This document shows positions 10,865 to 23,071 of a stretch of 64,000 nucleotides of DNA, piece by piece (the stretch's first letter is position 1; each line of letters begins with the position of its first letter). A program made the translations under genes and the position numbers. Origin of the DNA: Ectobius pallidus (Eukaryota > Arthropoda > Insecta > Blattodea > Ectobiidae); the NCBI GenBank assembly GCA_964059195.1, contig CAXKWD010000006.1, forward strand, positions 5,572,530 through 5,636,529, read 5' to 3'. The notes below the pieces were generated by a model. It was not told the DNA's origin, searched no databases, and saw only the letters and a list, made by a program, of their open reading frames with translations.

Positions 10865-12854
10865 TGATCCGTGAATTCGGATCATGTATAAGATGAGGCG
10901 CCACTACTGGCGAATTTAGATATTAACAAAAAATATCATTAATAAATTTTTCTTCGGTCTGCGTTTAACCGTGGTTACCATTGGTAATTTATGAACGTGT
11001 TCCGCGGACGGGGTATCTTTTAGCTCGCGTGTAGTTAAAGTCAGTTGGGAGTTGAGTTGCACCGCGTGAGTATGTAGTGAAGAAGTTTGTGTTTGCCGAG
11101 GGGCGTGTCAGCATTCTCCGACATCGCGTGACTGCTGTTTGGTGAGATGATTCCATTTTCTTATTAATAGCAATATGAATCCAAATTTTGTAATTTCTGG
11201 CATCTCACCCTTTTGGCTCATCTAAATTTCGTTGTTTGTAATGAATATTGGTTTGGTAAATTCTCGTTATTTTTTATGTTACGTGTTTTTGGCTAATTGA
11301 AATTTCGCCCCCTCATTTTCTTTGGTATTTCAGTATGTTTGCATTTTCGTTCAATTTTATTCAGCTGTTTTTCATTCTCCAGTTCTCTTGAAGCGGAACC
11401 GTTTTACTTCTGGTAACCAACCGTTACAATTTAAATTAACAGTTTTTGACCAGCATCTTACTTCAAATTTAATCTATTAACTTTATAGTAGAAGATTTTC
11501 AGGATTGAAAAGAGCGTAGTTTAGCATACTCATCGTAAGCCGTTCAAGGCACAAAGGATTGTAAAGTATAGCTTATCAAATCCGATAATGGGAATTTTAA
11601 TACTTACGATATGAATGACTGTAAATTGGTATAGCAAGAAAGTATATATACAGAATGATTAACAAGGATTGTCAAAATTATCATGAACAGATTATAATTA
11701 TTTTCTGTGGTCAGGGATTTAAGTAATCCAATATAGTGAATCAGCATCAAATAATTAGAGAAGGAAAGAATTTTGTGCTCTGAGTATATACAGGGTGATT
11801 AACCAGTATTGTCAAATTTATGATGAACGGATTATAATTATTTCCTGTGATCAGGCATTTAACTAGTCAAATATAGTGAATCAGCATCAAATGATGGGAG
11901 AAGGAAAGAATTTTGCGCTCTGATTATATACAGGGTGATTAACCAGTATTGTCAAATTTATGATGAACGGATTATAATTATTTCCTGTGATCAGGCATTT
12001 AACTTGTCAAATATAGTGAATCAGCATCAAATGATTAGAGAAGGAAAGAATTTTGCGCTCTGATTACATACAGGGTGATTAACCAGTATTGTTAAATTTA
12101 TGATGAACGAATTATAATTATTTCCTGTGCCCAGGCATTTAAGTAATCAAATATAGTCAATCAGCATCACTGGATAGTGAAAGAATTTGATGGTCTGATT
12201 ATATACAGAGTGTTTGACAAGTGTTGTTAAAAATTATAATGAACCGATAATAACTATTTCTTATGATTAGGAGTTTTGATAATCGAAATAAGGAATCAGT
12301 ATCAAATAACTGGATAAGGAAAGAATTTTGTGGTCTGATTATATACAGCGTGATCAGGTGTCACATGGAGATGACTTTGCTGGAAAAATCCCAAAATTAG
12401 ATTTCTTGATAGACTGATGCATCAGAGTGTAACTAATACGATCATTCTGTAATTAATTGTATGGTAAAATCTGCGCACCTATTTACATCGCGTGAATGCT
12501 AATTTGTATATATTTGAATTTTAATTAATTTATTGAGAGTTGTTATATTGGTCTTTATTGGATGCTGAAATTTATGCAGTCATGAGCTATTAACCTTTAA
12601 TTAGGAATTTCAAATAATAAATTGTTATCAAAACTTCATCTGTATTTTATGGTAGAAATTGTGGCCTATTTTCCTTCAATTCACATTTCTAGGTTTTCAT
12701 GATTATATTATGGGTCGAGGGGTACCAGCGTAAACTTGTAGCAGAGTGTTTACTAAATTTAGTTTAAAATGTTCAGAATCAAGATCTACTTCTTCAGCCA
12801 TACGTTACCTTCCAGCGTATGCAAGAACGTCCTTCATTAAGTAGGGGCGCAACA
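10865..12854 (+). repeat. LTR3 of array
   Basis: Shared between units 2 and 3. Same TG start hairpin (10865-10884), sub-repeats (11649-12359) and CA end as LTR2. Confidence 0.88.
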
Positions 12855-13299
12855 AAAACGTTGTATCACAGAGCGTAGTTAGATTTTGACTACCATTTTT
12901 CTAAATTTTGCGCTCTGCTCCAGTTAACTCGAATCTTGAAGTTTTGTATGCTTTTTCAAAATTTTCTTGTACAAATTTATGCATTATTATCTTTCCATTT
13001 TTTCGATCTGCTTCCTAAGTGTAGGGTGGATCAGCATTTTTGTACTGGCATTGATGGTAGTTCTGCGTTTCAATTTACTATAATTAGACTTACCTCCATT
13101 TTTCACATAAGTAAGCGTTGTTTTGAAATTATTAATTTCATGTATTTTTCATAATTATCTTTACCTAGCTCTTAACTTTTCAACAGCTTGGTTTTCCATA
13201 ATTCTATCCTAACGTTGATAAATTTTTGCATTTACCTTATTCTAACCTAACTTTAAAATTTTTTTTTCTGGCCAGCTTTCTTTGCTATCAGTTTCCATC
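12855..13299 (+). other. Leader, unit 3
   Basis: Same sequence as the other leaders; acceptor-like CCAG at 13274-13277. Confidence 0.6.
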
Positions 13300-14409
13300 A
13301 TGAGTAATAGAATTTATGTACCTATAGAATTTCTTCTGAAAGCAGACATTGTTTACGAATTACTTATACGAGGAATCAAAGTGAATTCAGATGATTCAGT
13401 TTCAAACTTGTCTATGATGTTAAAAGATAACTTATCGACTCCCGTAGATCCCATAAATTTAAAAGATGTCAAAGTTGATAGCGAAATCCAGGCTTTAGCT
13501 TCTAAAGTCGAAGAAATTTCTGAGCAGTGTCGTGGACTCGCGGAGGATGGACAAATTTCCCAAAAACAGGCAAGACGCCTTATTGCTAAATTTGATCATA
13601 TTTCAAATAGAATTTCCGATTTACTACAAACGGGTCTTTCTCTGGATTACAGTCAGATATTAAATTCACTCAGTATGGAAATTGGATTAGAAAAGGATAA
13701 AATTAAATCTCAATGGACTGAAAATCTTAATAGAAATTTTGAAACTAATCATTCGGCAGTAATTACGGCTAGGGATATGGGATCTCCTAACCCGTTTCTT
13801 AACAATGATCTGTTAGCAACTGATGAAATTCAGGATTCACCAACGCCGGTTGTTACCAAATTACAGTTTGACCTTAGTAAGGATTTTGGTAAACTTCCAC
13901 ACCCTTTAGGTAAACTTTTGGATAAATTAGAACAGTTTAGTGATACCACATTGCAGGAAATAGTTCAGTTTTTGCTCTTTCTCTGTGAGCTTAATACTCA
14001 GGTCGAAATGTTTGATTTTTCCCAGAAACAGATTATGGCTTTGTGCTTCGCTCACCTAAAAGGAGGTCTTAAGCAATTAGCAGGTAGTACGGTTAAATTA
14101 AATAAAGACTTAAATTACTTTCATGAATCAATCCTTGATTGTTATTTTCCATCCCGAGCTCGCGTGCGACTTATGAATGAATTCTATTACAGAGTCCAAA
14201 GGGAAGGGGAATCCTTTTCTGATTATGTAAAGCAAATAAGAGATTATGCCCAAGTTTTCCGTGTAGATAGTTCTGAAGCTCAGGTGGTGGAGAATATTTT
14301 GGCAGGCATGTCGCCCCAGACTAGGAACATGTGCATGTTTGAGAAGAAGCCCGCCAGCTACGAACAATTACCTATTATGTGCTCAGTTACATACGATTCA
14401 TTTTTCTGA
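13300..14409 (+). CDS. gag: Gag protein, array unit 3
   Basis: Identical in translation to units 1 and 2. With units 1 and 2 it gives three gag copies spaced exactly 5494 bp apart. Confidence 0.8.
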   Translation: MSNRIYVPIEFLLKADIVYELLIRGIKVNSDDSVSNLSMMLKDNLSTPVDPINLKDVKVDSEIQALASKVEEISEQCRGLAEDGQISQKQARRLIAKFDHISNRISDLLQTGLSLDYSQILNSLSMEIGLEKDKIKSQWTENLNRNFETNHSAVITARDMGSPNPFLNNDLLATDEIQDSPTPVVTKLQFDLSKDFGKLPHPLGKLLDKLEQFSDTTLQEIVQFLLFLCELNTQVEMFDFSQKQIMALCFAHLKGGLKQLAGSTVKLNKDLNYFHESILDCYFPSRARVRLMNEFYYRVQREGESFSDYVKQIRDYAQVFRVDSSEAQVVENILAGMSPQTRNMCMFEKKPASYEQLPIMCSVTYDSFF

Positions 14410-14623
14410 CTCATTACGGTTGGAAGGTGTAGGCCATATTCCCACTACTTCTAGAGGGAGTGTTTTGAGTAATCCACAGGAAGACAAGACTTCGGCCCAT
14501 TATGTAGACCGTAGGACTTGTTATTTTTGCAAGAGACAAGGTCATATTAGTAGATTTTGTCCAAGTAGGTCTTCTAGGGGCGTAAATAGAAATAGTCCAG
14601 TATTTGGGCGTGGGCATAGATAG
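14381..14623 (+). pseudogene. Frameshifted Gag C-terminus with CCHC knuckle, unit 3
   Basis: Third copy of the separated nucleocapsid segment; knuckle at 14519-14560. Confidence 0.7.
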
Positions 14624-16358
14624 ACCCATTGGTTTGGTCCAACCTTAGATGTATTTTTGACTATATTTTGGGGGTAAAATACCAGCCTTCTTGTTTAAAG
14701 TTATTATATATTGTTTGCTGTAAAAATGGGGGATATTTTGAGGTTTAACATTGTGTTAATTATTACGTAAGATGCTGGATCTTCTTTGCGGTCGTAAATC
14801 TGAAAAGAAAGGAAGTGTTGCATTGATTATTTATTCAGGAGAAACTGGATATTTATTTCGGGATTTGTTTTTTATACAAATCAACATCAACTCTCAACAT
14901 CTTTTCAATCTAATTTATTTTAAAAGATAAGCTTGGTCAGTATAATTTCTCTTGGACGCAGACTGTGCTGTTTTTTTATTTGTGTTACAGTTTGTGGTGT
15001 TCTCCCAGAGAGACATAGATTTTGGTGGACTGTCTCGACCAAATACAGTGGACCTAGTATGTGGGGGTGCTATTCCTCTCTTTTCGGCCCGCTACATGTC
15101 GGAGTCCCGTCTTGTGCCATGTCCCTCATCTTGGTTCCTGCTCGGGAGACGTCCGGAGTATGGGATCCTGTAATACAAAAGAGGAAGCATTCATTAGAGA
15201 TGACGCCTTGCTGATGGAGAAGATGGGATGCAGAAAGTTGGTGTTGCATCTGACAAAGCTAAGCTGCTTTGGGAGTGAGCAGTTTTACGAGGGATGGTGC
15301 TGCATCAAGGAAGTCTGGACTGCTTATTAATATTGGGAGTGAGCAAGTCCACAAGCAAGGATTTTTGCAGGAAATATGCAAGAGTGCAGGTGGAGAGCAT
15401 GCTGTGTGCATGCTGGAGGCATGCTGAAAGCAGAAACAAAACGTTAAGTGTGAGCCATGATTGAGCCTATTTTGAAGCCATGCAATCCGCCCGCATCTGG
15501 AAGTGACATCTCATCTGGGAGAGTCCATTATTAATTCACATGGCGGATTTCATCAGTAGCAAACTCACTGTGGTGTTACCATGCGTAAAAAGGCTGCTTA
15601 ACAACTTACTAGACGGACAGTGGAACACCGTACTAGAGGTCACTTGCACCATTGTTACCGATCACCTAAGTCCTCTGTGTTCTTTACTTTCAACCTTTGT
15701 ATTTTCCTTTGGTACCTTCCTGGGCGAGTTTTGCCTTCCGTCGATCCATTTTTCCAAATTTTGAGTGACGCTTTGGCTCTTCTGCTACTTCATCATTACA
15801 TGCATGCCCTTACCCGGATTGATCAACATGGATTGGGCAGATTCCAGTTCTAAGATAATTCTGCATTCTGCATTAAGTTATTCTTCGTCCTCCTGCAGTA
15901 TCAATTTCTGCACTATCCTGATCAAATTGTTGGATGGAGGAGATACCTTGCTGCTCCTATGAATTCGCCGGGCACTCCTGTGGTGCTGGCGCTCAGAAGA
16001 TGTGATCTGTTCCTGTTCTCAAAAGGCTGGATGCGTCTGGACTATCATGATTTGCTTTCCTCTCTTCGGTTGGTGCTGGTGCTTTTTCTCCCGCCCCGGG
16101 GGGGGGGGAGATTACATGGTGTGGTTAGTGTGTTGGAACTCTCCGGAGTACAAGAGTTACTGAAGTTTCGGCGACATGAGCCAAGACGTGGAACTCTCGA
16201 CGGTGGTTGACTAGGAAAGAGTGTGTTTAGTGTTTTGTATATTTAAAATGTTATGTGTAGTGCTATTAAATGTTTGTAGGGTATTATTTTAAAGGTCCAG
16301 GTACAAGAGGTAAATTATAAATAAAGTCTTCGACTTTATTTGGTGAGAGGGGGGAGTA
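14624..16358 (+). other. 3' non-coding internal region, unit 3
   Basis: Last internal 3' region of the array, ending with hairpin 16319-16341 and purine tract 16345-16356. Confidence 0.6.
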
Positions 16359-18348
16359 TGATCCGTGAATTCGGATCATGTATAAGATGAGGCGCCACTA
16401 CTGGCGAATTTAGATATTAACAAAAAATATCATTAATAAATTTTTCTTCGGTCTGCGTTTAACCGTGGTTACCATTGGTAATTTATGAACGTGTTCCGCG
16501 GACGGGGTATCTTTTAGCTCGCGTGTAGTTAAAGTCAGTTGGGAGTTGAGTTGCACCGCGTGAGTATGTAGTGAAGAAGTTTGTGTTTGCCGAGGGGCGT
16601 GTCAGCATTCTCCGACATCGCGTGACTGCTGTTTGGTGAGATGATTCCATTTTCTTATTAATAGCAATATGAATCCAAATTTTGTAATTTCTGGCATCTC
16701 ACCCTTTTGGCTCATCTAAATTTCGTTGTTTGTAATGAATATTGGTTTGGTAAATTCTCGTTATTTTTTATGTTACGTGTTTTTGGCTAATTGAAATTTC
16801 GCCCCCTCATTTTCTTTGGTATTTCAGTATGTTTGCATTTTCGTTCAATTTTATTCAGCTGTTTTTCATTCTCCAGTTCTCTTGAAGCGGAACCGTTTTA
16901 CTTCTGGTAACCAACCGTTACAATTTAAATTAACAGTTTTTGACCAGCATCTTACTTCAAATTTAATCTATTAACTTTATAGTAGAAGATTTTCAGGATT
17001 GAAAAGAGCGTAGTTTAGCATACTCATCGTAAGCCGTTCAAGGCACAAAGGATTGTAAAGTATAGCTTATCAAATCCGATAATGGGAATTTTAATACTTA
17101 CGATATGAATGACTGTAAATTGGTATAGCAAGAAAGTATATATACAGAATGATTAACAAGGATTGTCAAAATTATCATGAACAGATTATAATTATTTTCT
17201 GTGGTCAGGGATTTAAGTAATCCAATATAGTGAATCAGCATCAAATAATTAGAGAAGGAAAGAATTTTGTGCTCTGAGTATATACAGGGTGATTAACCAG
17301 TATTGTCAAATTTATGATGAACGGATTATAATTATTTCCTGTGATCAGGCATTTAACTAGTCAAATATAGTGAATCAGCATCAAATGATGGGAGAAGGAA
17401 AGAATTTTGCGCTCTGATTATATACAGGGTGATTAACCAGTATTGTCAAATTTATGATGAACGGATTATAATTATTTCCTGTGATCAGGCATTTAACTTG
17501 TCAAATATAGTGAATCAGCATCAAATGATTAGAGAAGGAAAGAATTTTGCGCTCTGATTACATACAGGGTGATTAACCAGTATTGTTAAATTTATGATGA
17601 ACGAATTATAATTATTTCCTGTGCCCAGGCATTTAAGTAATCAAATATAGTCAATCAGCATCACTGGATAGTGAAAGAATTTGATGGTCTGATTATATAC
17701 AGAGTGTTTGACAAGTGTTGTTAAAAATTATAATGAACCGATAATAACTATTTCTTATGATTAGGAGTTTTGATAATCGAAATAAGGAATCAGTATCAAA
17801 TAACTGGATAAGGAAAGAATTTTGTGGTCTGATTATATACAGCGTGATCAGGTGTCACATGGAGATGACTTTGCTGGAAAAATCCCAAAATTAGATTTCT
17901 TGATAGACTGATGCATCAGAGTGTAACTAATACGATCATTCTGTAATTAATTGTATGGTAAAATCTGCGCACCTATTTAGATCGCGTGAATGCTAATTTG
18001 TATATATTTGAATTTTAATTAATTTATTGAGAGTTGTTATATTGGTCTTTATTGGATGCTGAAATTTGTGCAGTCATGAGCTATTAACCTTTAATTAGGA
18101 ATTTCAAATAATAAATTGTTATCAAAACTTCATCTGTATTTTATGGTAGAAATTGTGGCCTATTTTCCTTCAATTCACATTTCTAGGTTTTCATGATTAT
18201 ATTATGGGTCGAGGGGTACCAGCGTAAACTTGTAGCAGAGTGTTTACTAAATTTAGTTTAAAATGTTCAGAATCAAGATCTACTTCTTCAGCCATACGTT
18301 ACCTTCCAGCGTATGCAAGAACGTCCTTCATTAAGTAGGGGCGCAACA
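16359..18348 (+). repeat. LTR4, 3' terminal LTR of array
   Basis: Complete 1990-bp LTR. Two substitutions against the other LTRs were seen: G instead of C in CTATTTAGATCG near 17980 and G instead of A in AAATTTGTGCAG near 18068. Unique sequence ATATGAGATAGG follows, so ATAT is the expected target duplication; its partner lies left of the window. Confidence 0.88.
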
Positions 18349-18528
18349 ATATGAGATAGGTCTATAGCCTAAGTGAAGAGTGTGAAATACAAGACATTGG
18401 TGACTGGTTAAAAAGAAAAACAAATCAAAAAGATCATAGTGGAATTAACATGTAGAAGGAACGCAAGGGACAATAAACCAGAGGGAAATGTAACTTACAG
18501 GGGGCTTAGGTATATCGAAATGGGAAAA

Positions 18529-19566
18529 TCTTCTTCTTCTTCTTCTAATATATAAAATCGAAAGTGTGTATGTATGTATGTATGTCTGTTCCTTACACAA
18601 ATCTACATTTCTTTACCAATTTACACCAAATTTTGCACACATACCCTGTTAAGCTCGGGAAGTAACGCGGCCAACATTAAAATTCAAACAAAGTACTCCT
18701 TCCTTGAAAATTATATAATTTCTGAGAATATTATACTGAAAAAAATGAAATGCTGTTCAGTTCACATGGCAACAGTGTATTGTTTACTCTGATCACATAG
18801 GGTTTTGTCAACTATAGGCCTATAATGCTGGACTTTAACGAATTATGATTCCATCGACGTAGGCATGTACATTGGCGAAAATAATTACTGAAAAATGAAA
18901 TCCACGAAAATAAAGCACAGTGTGATGCAGTCACATAACTTTCTCTACCCTCGACATAAGAAATATTTTCTCACTTCACATTTTGATGTAGAATAAGAGG
19001 TCGTATTGCAGGGAAAACTGAAGTGTGTGAGTATGCTATATCAGAAGTAGGTAAATAATCCTTTCCGCTGATACGTTATCCATAGCTGTGGGCTTTGTAT
19101 TAGTTGAGAAATAGGGATGTTTATCATAGGCCCTAAGCATGGGATGGAACATTTTGAGTCCTATGCTCGCAGTATATTATGTCCCGGGTTTTAGGGGAGG
19201 AAAGAATGAAAGTGATACTGCATTTCTCTTTTATTTCGGTTGTATGGTAACATGAGAATGAGAAATAAAATTTTCCGTCAAGTCAATACAATCTTATGTA
19301 ATTTATGTTTCTTCTTATTTCAACCCCTCCCAGTCATGATGTGTAGAAGCAACGGAATGCAGCATTCGACATCCTCTATGAGCCATAAGAAGCTATATCT
19401 AACGTTTTCTGATGGAATAGTTTGAGTGTGATAAATCTTTTTCTTCATTTCAAGTTTTACATACATATTATGTAAGGACCTAGAGTTTCAAAGTCAAAAG
19501 TCCTCCATAAGTTGATTTCAAATTACAAAATACAAAACCCGGGCGACGCCGGGCCTTTTCAGCTAG
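18529..19566 (+). mobile_element. Non-autonomous Helitron (1038 bp)
   Basis: Starts TC at 18529 after an A and ends CTAG at 19566 before a T, the A|T target rule of Helitrons, without target duplication. The 5' end reads TCTTCTTC then TATATAAAATCG and a TATG run. A GC-rich hairpin (CCCGG and CCGGG arms, near 19539-19554) lies just before the terminal CTAG. A reverse copy of this 3' end is found at 47434. No helicase is encoded. Confidence 0.75.
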
Positions 19567-20100
19567 TATTGCATAAATCTTACACTTCTACTTGAATCAA
19601 ATATCAGTAGAGAAAACTTACTTAAGTATGCAATTAATAAGTACAGATATTCACAAAAGCTGATAAAAAACACTATTGTAGACAATTATCGAAATTAGGG
19701 AAAATCTTTTTCTGCTAAGTTGCATGGAGTCCAGGTTTTGTGGCAGCTAGCAAAAATATAACACAAAATAGTTTTGTAACAATAGGATCAAATAGTTCAA
19801 TAATCCTTCCAACAAATTAGTACATAATTTGCATTTAATAGGACCGTCATATTAGCATTGATATCCAAACCTTCTTTTCGATTTGACTTATCTTTAATAA
19901 CAGAATAAGTTACTTAATGTTGACATAAGCTTCTGTTTTAACTTGTATAGATTTTGCTCAGGCATTATAAAGATGTAATACTGACAAATGGAGATCACTT
20001 CGAGTCATAACAGTAACCATAGCCTTCTGTTAACCTATGTCCTCGAGGCCAATCAAAATGCTTCGGGTCACCGAACATCGGATACAATATTATATATATA
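19567..20100. other. Unassigned A+T-rich sequence
   Basis: I see no gene or repeat structure here. A TA microsatellite starts at about 20090 and runs to 20114. Confidence 0.5.
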
Positions 20101-20209
20101 TATATATATATATAGATGTTACTAAATAAAGAGAGCCATGGCTATACTTTACTGCAGTTATGTGTTTGCGGGCAGACTTTCACGTCTAACGTACTTTTTT
20201 CCCCTCAAT

Positions 20210-20380
20210 GTTATACCTTGTTTTACCATTTCTTTTCCTTGTTTTCCGGATCATATAGAAAACCCCATGCCCGAGGCGGGACTCGAACCCACAGTCTCCT
20301 TCACCGCGGCTATTCGTATTCATTACAAGGCAACTTGGCAACATAAAGACAGTCGATATACCTAACCAAACTATAAACAT
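20210..20380 (-). repeat. tRNA-derived SINE-like sequence
   Basis: On the minus strand a clear pol III B box GGTTCGAGTCC is read within GTGGGTTCGAGTCCC near 20280-20294, followed by a tRNA-like 3' arm. A degenerate A box TAGTTTGGTTAGG lies upstream near 20370. Limits are approximate and no target duplication was found. Confidence 0.5.
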
Positions 20381-20875
20381 ATCTGTACTATCACAAAAAT
20401 AGATGAGAATGTATTACTTACGATAACGAATTAGGCCGGCGTTGTCAAGACGTAATCACCACAAGAGAAGCCAGTCCAGTTAATCCAATCACAACGAATT
20501 AAATATGAAGGTACAATAATGACAAACCGGATAGTTTTACCACTGTCACTAATGAATATTTCACATAAAATATAAAATAGAACACCACTTGTCACACTAG
20601 AACACTCAACCGCCCGCCAATTCCAATTAATCGAAACAAGGTTATTTAAATCGATCGATAAAGACTCGATACGCAATAGCTATTGCTTTTATTAGCAAAA
20701 TGAATCGAACACTATGACTAGGAAGGCGTTAATCCCTCGTGGTTTCCAATTTCAACCATTTTGTCTCTCATATATATAAAACAATCGAAGCAAAAGAGCC
20801 CATTTTCTCACGGGTGATAATGACGTTCAGCTGTCTCCATTTTCAGGAAAAATTTCATTCTCTCATAGGTAATTT
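20381..20875. other. Unassigned sequence
   Basis: No convincing reading frame, RNA gene or repeat structure seen. It could be host intergenic DNA. Confidence 0.4.
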
Positions 20876-21060
20876 GAGAGGACACCAAGACATTTTAATG
20901 TATCACTAGCTGGTTACCCGTCTTTCGTACAGGCAAAGTAGTTTGTACTGAGAGGACACCAAGACATTTTATTGTATACCTAGCGGATTACCCATCTTTC
21001 GTACAGGAAAAAAAGATGTTTTGTATTGAGAGGACACTAAGACATTTTATTGTGGGAGTA
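20876..21060 (+). repeat. Two and a half copies of a ~76-bp tandem repeat
   Basis: GAGAGGACACCAAGACATTT starts near 20876 and 20950, and a shorter variant (GACACTAAG) near 21028. Monomers share TTACCCRTCTTTCGTACAGG. Spacing is about 74 and 78 bp. Confidence 0.7.
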
Positions 21061-21286
21061 GGCCTACGAAATTTTATTAAAATCTGTTGAGCCCATCCAA
21101 TGTTTTTCAAAAGTTGGCGCCACTGAATCAGGAAGGAAGAGTGACTGCTGTATCTTGTAAGTTTAAGTTATTGATGATAAGTTCAGTTTCAATGCACTAA
21201 TATGTAGTTGCAATTTACGGATAATGCTTGTATTTTTAATTAGTTTTCTTAATTTCTTAAACTCCTTTTTACTTTCTCGCACATAC

Positions 21287-21459
21287 GTAAAACTGAAAAA
21301 GTATTGTGATCATGACAAAAAAAAATCGAAATCCAGATAATACTGGAAAAACATGTCTCACGATGCCTAGAAACCGAAAAAAGTGTTTTTGGAATGACGT
21401 CTGTCTGTCTGTCTGTCCACCTGTCTATTCGTCTGTCTATTTAATTCTTTACTTAATTA
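21287..21459 (+). repeat. Dispersed repeat A, left part
   Basis: Matches 25190-25350 and, reversed, 31350-31490: GTATTGTGATCRTGAC, then GGAATGACGTCTGTCTG and a TCTG run. The copy is interrupted at 21459 and resumes at 23072. Family identity unknown. Confidence 0.7.
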
Positions 21460-21868
21460 AAAAGTAAAGTGAGGAGCTTGCGTTCAAAACAAGACAAGTC
21501 CTTCATTTCTAATTTTACAGAAAGTGAAAAAAACTAAAAATGGCCCTCACATTATTTCTACAATTTCCATGTTTTGTGGTTATATAGAGGTGCCAGGTAT
21601 ATTTTGATTATTGTTAGCAATTTTTTAAAAAAATAATATGTCTTTGAGTTATTGCAAAAAAACTTATGGACTTGTTCAGTTTTGATTGGCACAGTTGGAC
21701 TTCTACAGTATTAATTCAGTATTTTCAGTATTATTCAGTTTTGTTCTTGAGAAAATACCATTTTGTTATTTTACACATACCTTTTAATCTTTTTCCCATC
21801 TTTCTTTCGGCCTGCAGACTGTCTTTTTCTTGACCCGCAGTTAATAGCACTCACTATACCTGAGAGAA

Positions 21869-21991
21869 GCTAAGAAGGAAACCTGAAGTAAACAAAAACC
21901 AGTATGTCTGCCTCACTCTTAAGTCATACGAGTAATGTGCTAGAGTGAGACAGATGTACTTGTTTTTGTTTACTTGACGCTTCTTCTTAGA
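21869..21991. repeat. Imperfect ~50-bp inverted repeat
   Basis: The left arm (from CTAAGAAGG through AAGTAAACAAAAACCAG to TCACTCT) pairs with a right arm (from AGAGTGAGACAG to TTCTTCTTAG) around a spacer of about 25 bp. It lies inside the TIR transposon. Confidence 0.65.
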
Positions 21992-22277
21992 ACGGCCAGA
22001 CTTTACAGTTTCTTCCACCTTCTGTATTTCATGTTAAAAGGGAAAAGTGTCTATTATACCAAGAACAGCTTATATTTAAAGCAGTGGGTGCAATAAACTA
22101 CCCGTTTCAGGTAGGGGTTAGTTCACTGACCTTGCAAACAAGTTTAGTTGAAAGAAATATTTTTCAAACAAAAAAGATGCCAACTTATGGGGTGAGGAGG
22201 CTGTTGAATGGAAGTGACAAACAATGCATTCCTAGAGCCCCTTTCGGATGACATGACCCTATTTACACAATAGGAGT

Positions 22278-22451
22278 CTACCGCCGTGGGTGAGTCGGTA
22301 GCACGCCTGCCTTCCACTCCGGCGGCCCGGGTTCGATTCCCGGCCGGGTGGGGGATTTTTCAGTAGTGAAAGATCCCCTCCCCGGGTTCAGGACTGGGTA
22401 GGTTAAGTCTTAGGTTAAGATAATGCACATTGTGCGCGATTCCTTAATTAT
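22278..22451 (+). mobile_element. tRNA-derived SINE (174 bp) with 18-bp TSD
   Basis: A perfect 18-bp duplication, TATTTACACAATAGGAGT, flanks it (22260-22277 and 22452-22469). It has an A-box-like GTGGGTGAGTCGGTAGCACG and a canonical B box GGTTCGATTCC near 22330-22340. The short A+T-rich 3' end suggests mobilisation by a LINE not needing a long poly(A). Confidence 0.85.
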
Positions 22452-23071
22452 TATTTACACAATAGGAGTATTTTCGTCTCAAAATATAAAATGTAATTTA
22501 CTTATTAAGTTTTGATTGAAACATTGTTTAGGGGATACCATTTATATGGGACTTGTTTGTATTGACTGCAAAAGAATGAAATAATTTTCTTTTAAATTTC
22601 TTCTGGACTTGTTCTATTTTGACTGAAAAGCCTTACTTTAAGCCCCATTTTCTATGGGAATTGTTCGGATTTCGTTGAAAATCATTGCACATATCGATGG
22701 CATTCAGTAAAATTGTACCGAAAACATCATAAACTCATTTTTTCCCAATGGTGGACTTGTCTCGTTTTGAACGCAAGCTCCTCAAGTGTTCCCTATCACA
22801 CGCCATGGAGGCCCAGAGGGTTCCAGGACTCTGTGGCTCCCATACTTTGGACATTCGGCACGTGAAGATGGTAAGGTTGTCAGCCTTACGCACCGGCCGC
22901 CTTTACCCCCAGGATCGCTCCTGGTACTCGTTTATGTTAGGGGCTGAGTCGACCCCAGGGCCAAAGTGCCACCAGAAGGATTAGGCCAATTGAAAAACGC
23001 CAACGACCTCATCGAGAATCGAACCAGGGACTCAACCACTACGCTACGGCCTACCCCTCTTTACTTAATTA

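Larger units (their letters stand above)
1..18348 (+). mobile_element. Tandem array of Gag-only LTR retrotransposon units sharing LTRs
   Basis: Three head-to-tail units repeat with a period of exactly 5494 bp; position 1 matches 5495, 10989 and 16483. The order is LTR-internal-LTR-internal-LTR-internal-LTR, with one LTR between neighbours rather than two. LTR limits come from the array end: LTR4 stops matching after 18348 (GCGCAACA), while the other three continue into an internal region; the other limit is a TG just after a purine tract. Each internal region encodes only Gag, like TR-GAG or LARD non-autonomous elements. Unequal recombination between LTRs is the likely origin. The left end of the array lies outside the window, so copy number is at least three internal regions. 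Confidence 0.9.
21471..22783. mobile_element. TIR DNA transposon, unclassified, non-autonomous
   Basis: Terminal inverted repeats begin GAGGAGCTTGCGTTCAAAAC at the left and match the reverse complement at the right for about 31 bases with one mismatch. The duplication AAGT flanks it (21467-21470, 22784-22787). Sub-terminal motifs like GGACTTGTTCNNTTTTGA recur at about 21667, 22549, 22610 and 22665. No transposase is encoded. A strong inverted repeat lies at 21869-21991, and a SINE sits at 22278-22451. Confidence 0.7.
21460..23057 (-). mobile_element. tRNA-derived SINE, minus strand, carrying nested insertions
   Basis: A perfect 14-bp duplication TCTTTACTTAATTA flanks the block at 21446-21459 and 23058-23071. 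The SINE body is 22788-23057 on the minus strand, with A box TAGCGTAGTGG and B box GGTTCGATTC close together near its 5' end. Its tail (21460-21470) is separated from the body by a TIR transposon. A related body lies at 58140-58345 and a tail piece at 42128-42185. Confidence 0.75.

Noticed and set aside
1..18348. Array as a bacterial-type or viral concatemer
   Set aside because: LTR, purine tract and retrotransposon Gag features explain it; no phage or plasmid gene is present.
22278..22451. Possible functional tRNA gene
   Set aside because: Good B box but no foldable cloverleaf with anticodon; an 18-bp target duplication marks it as a SINE.
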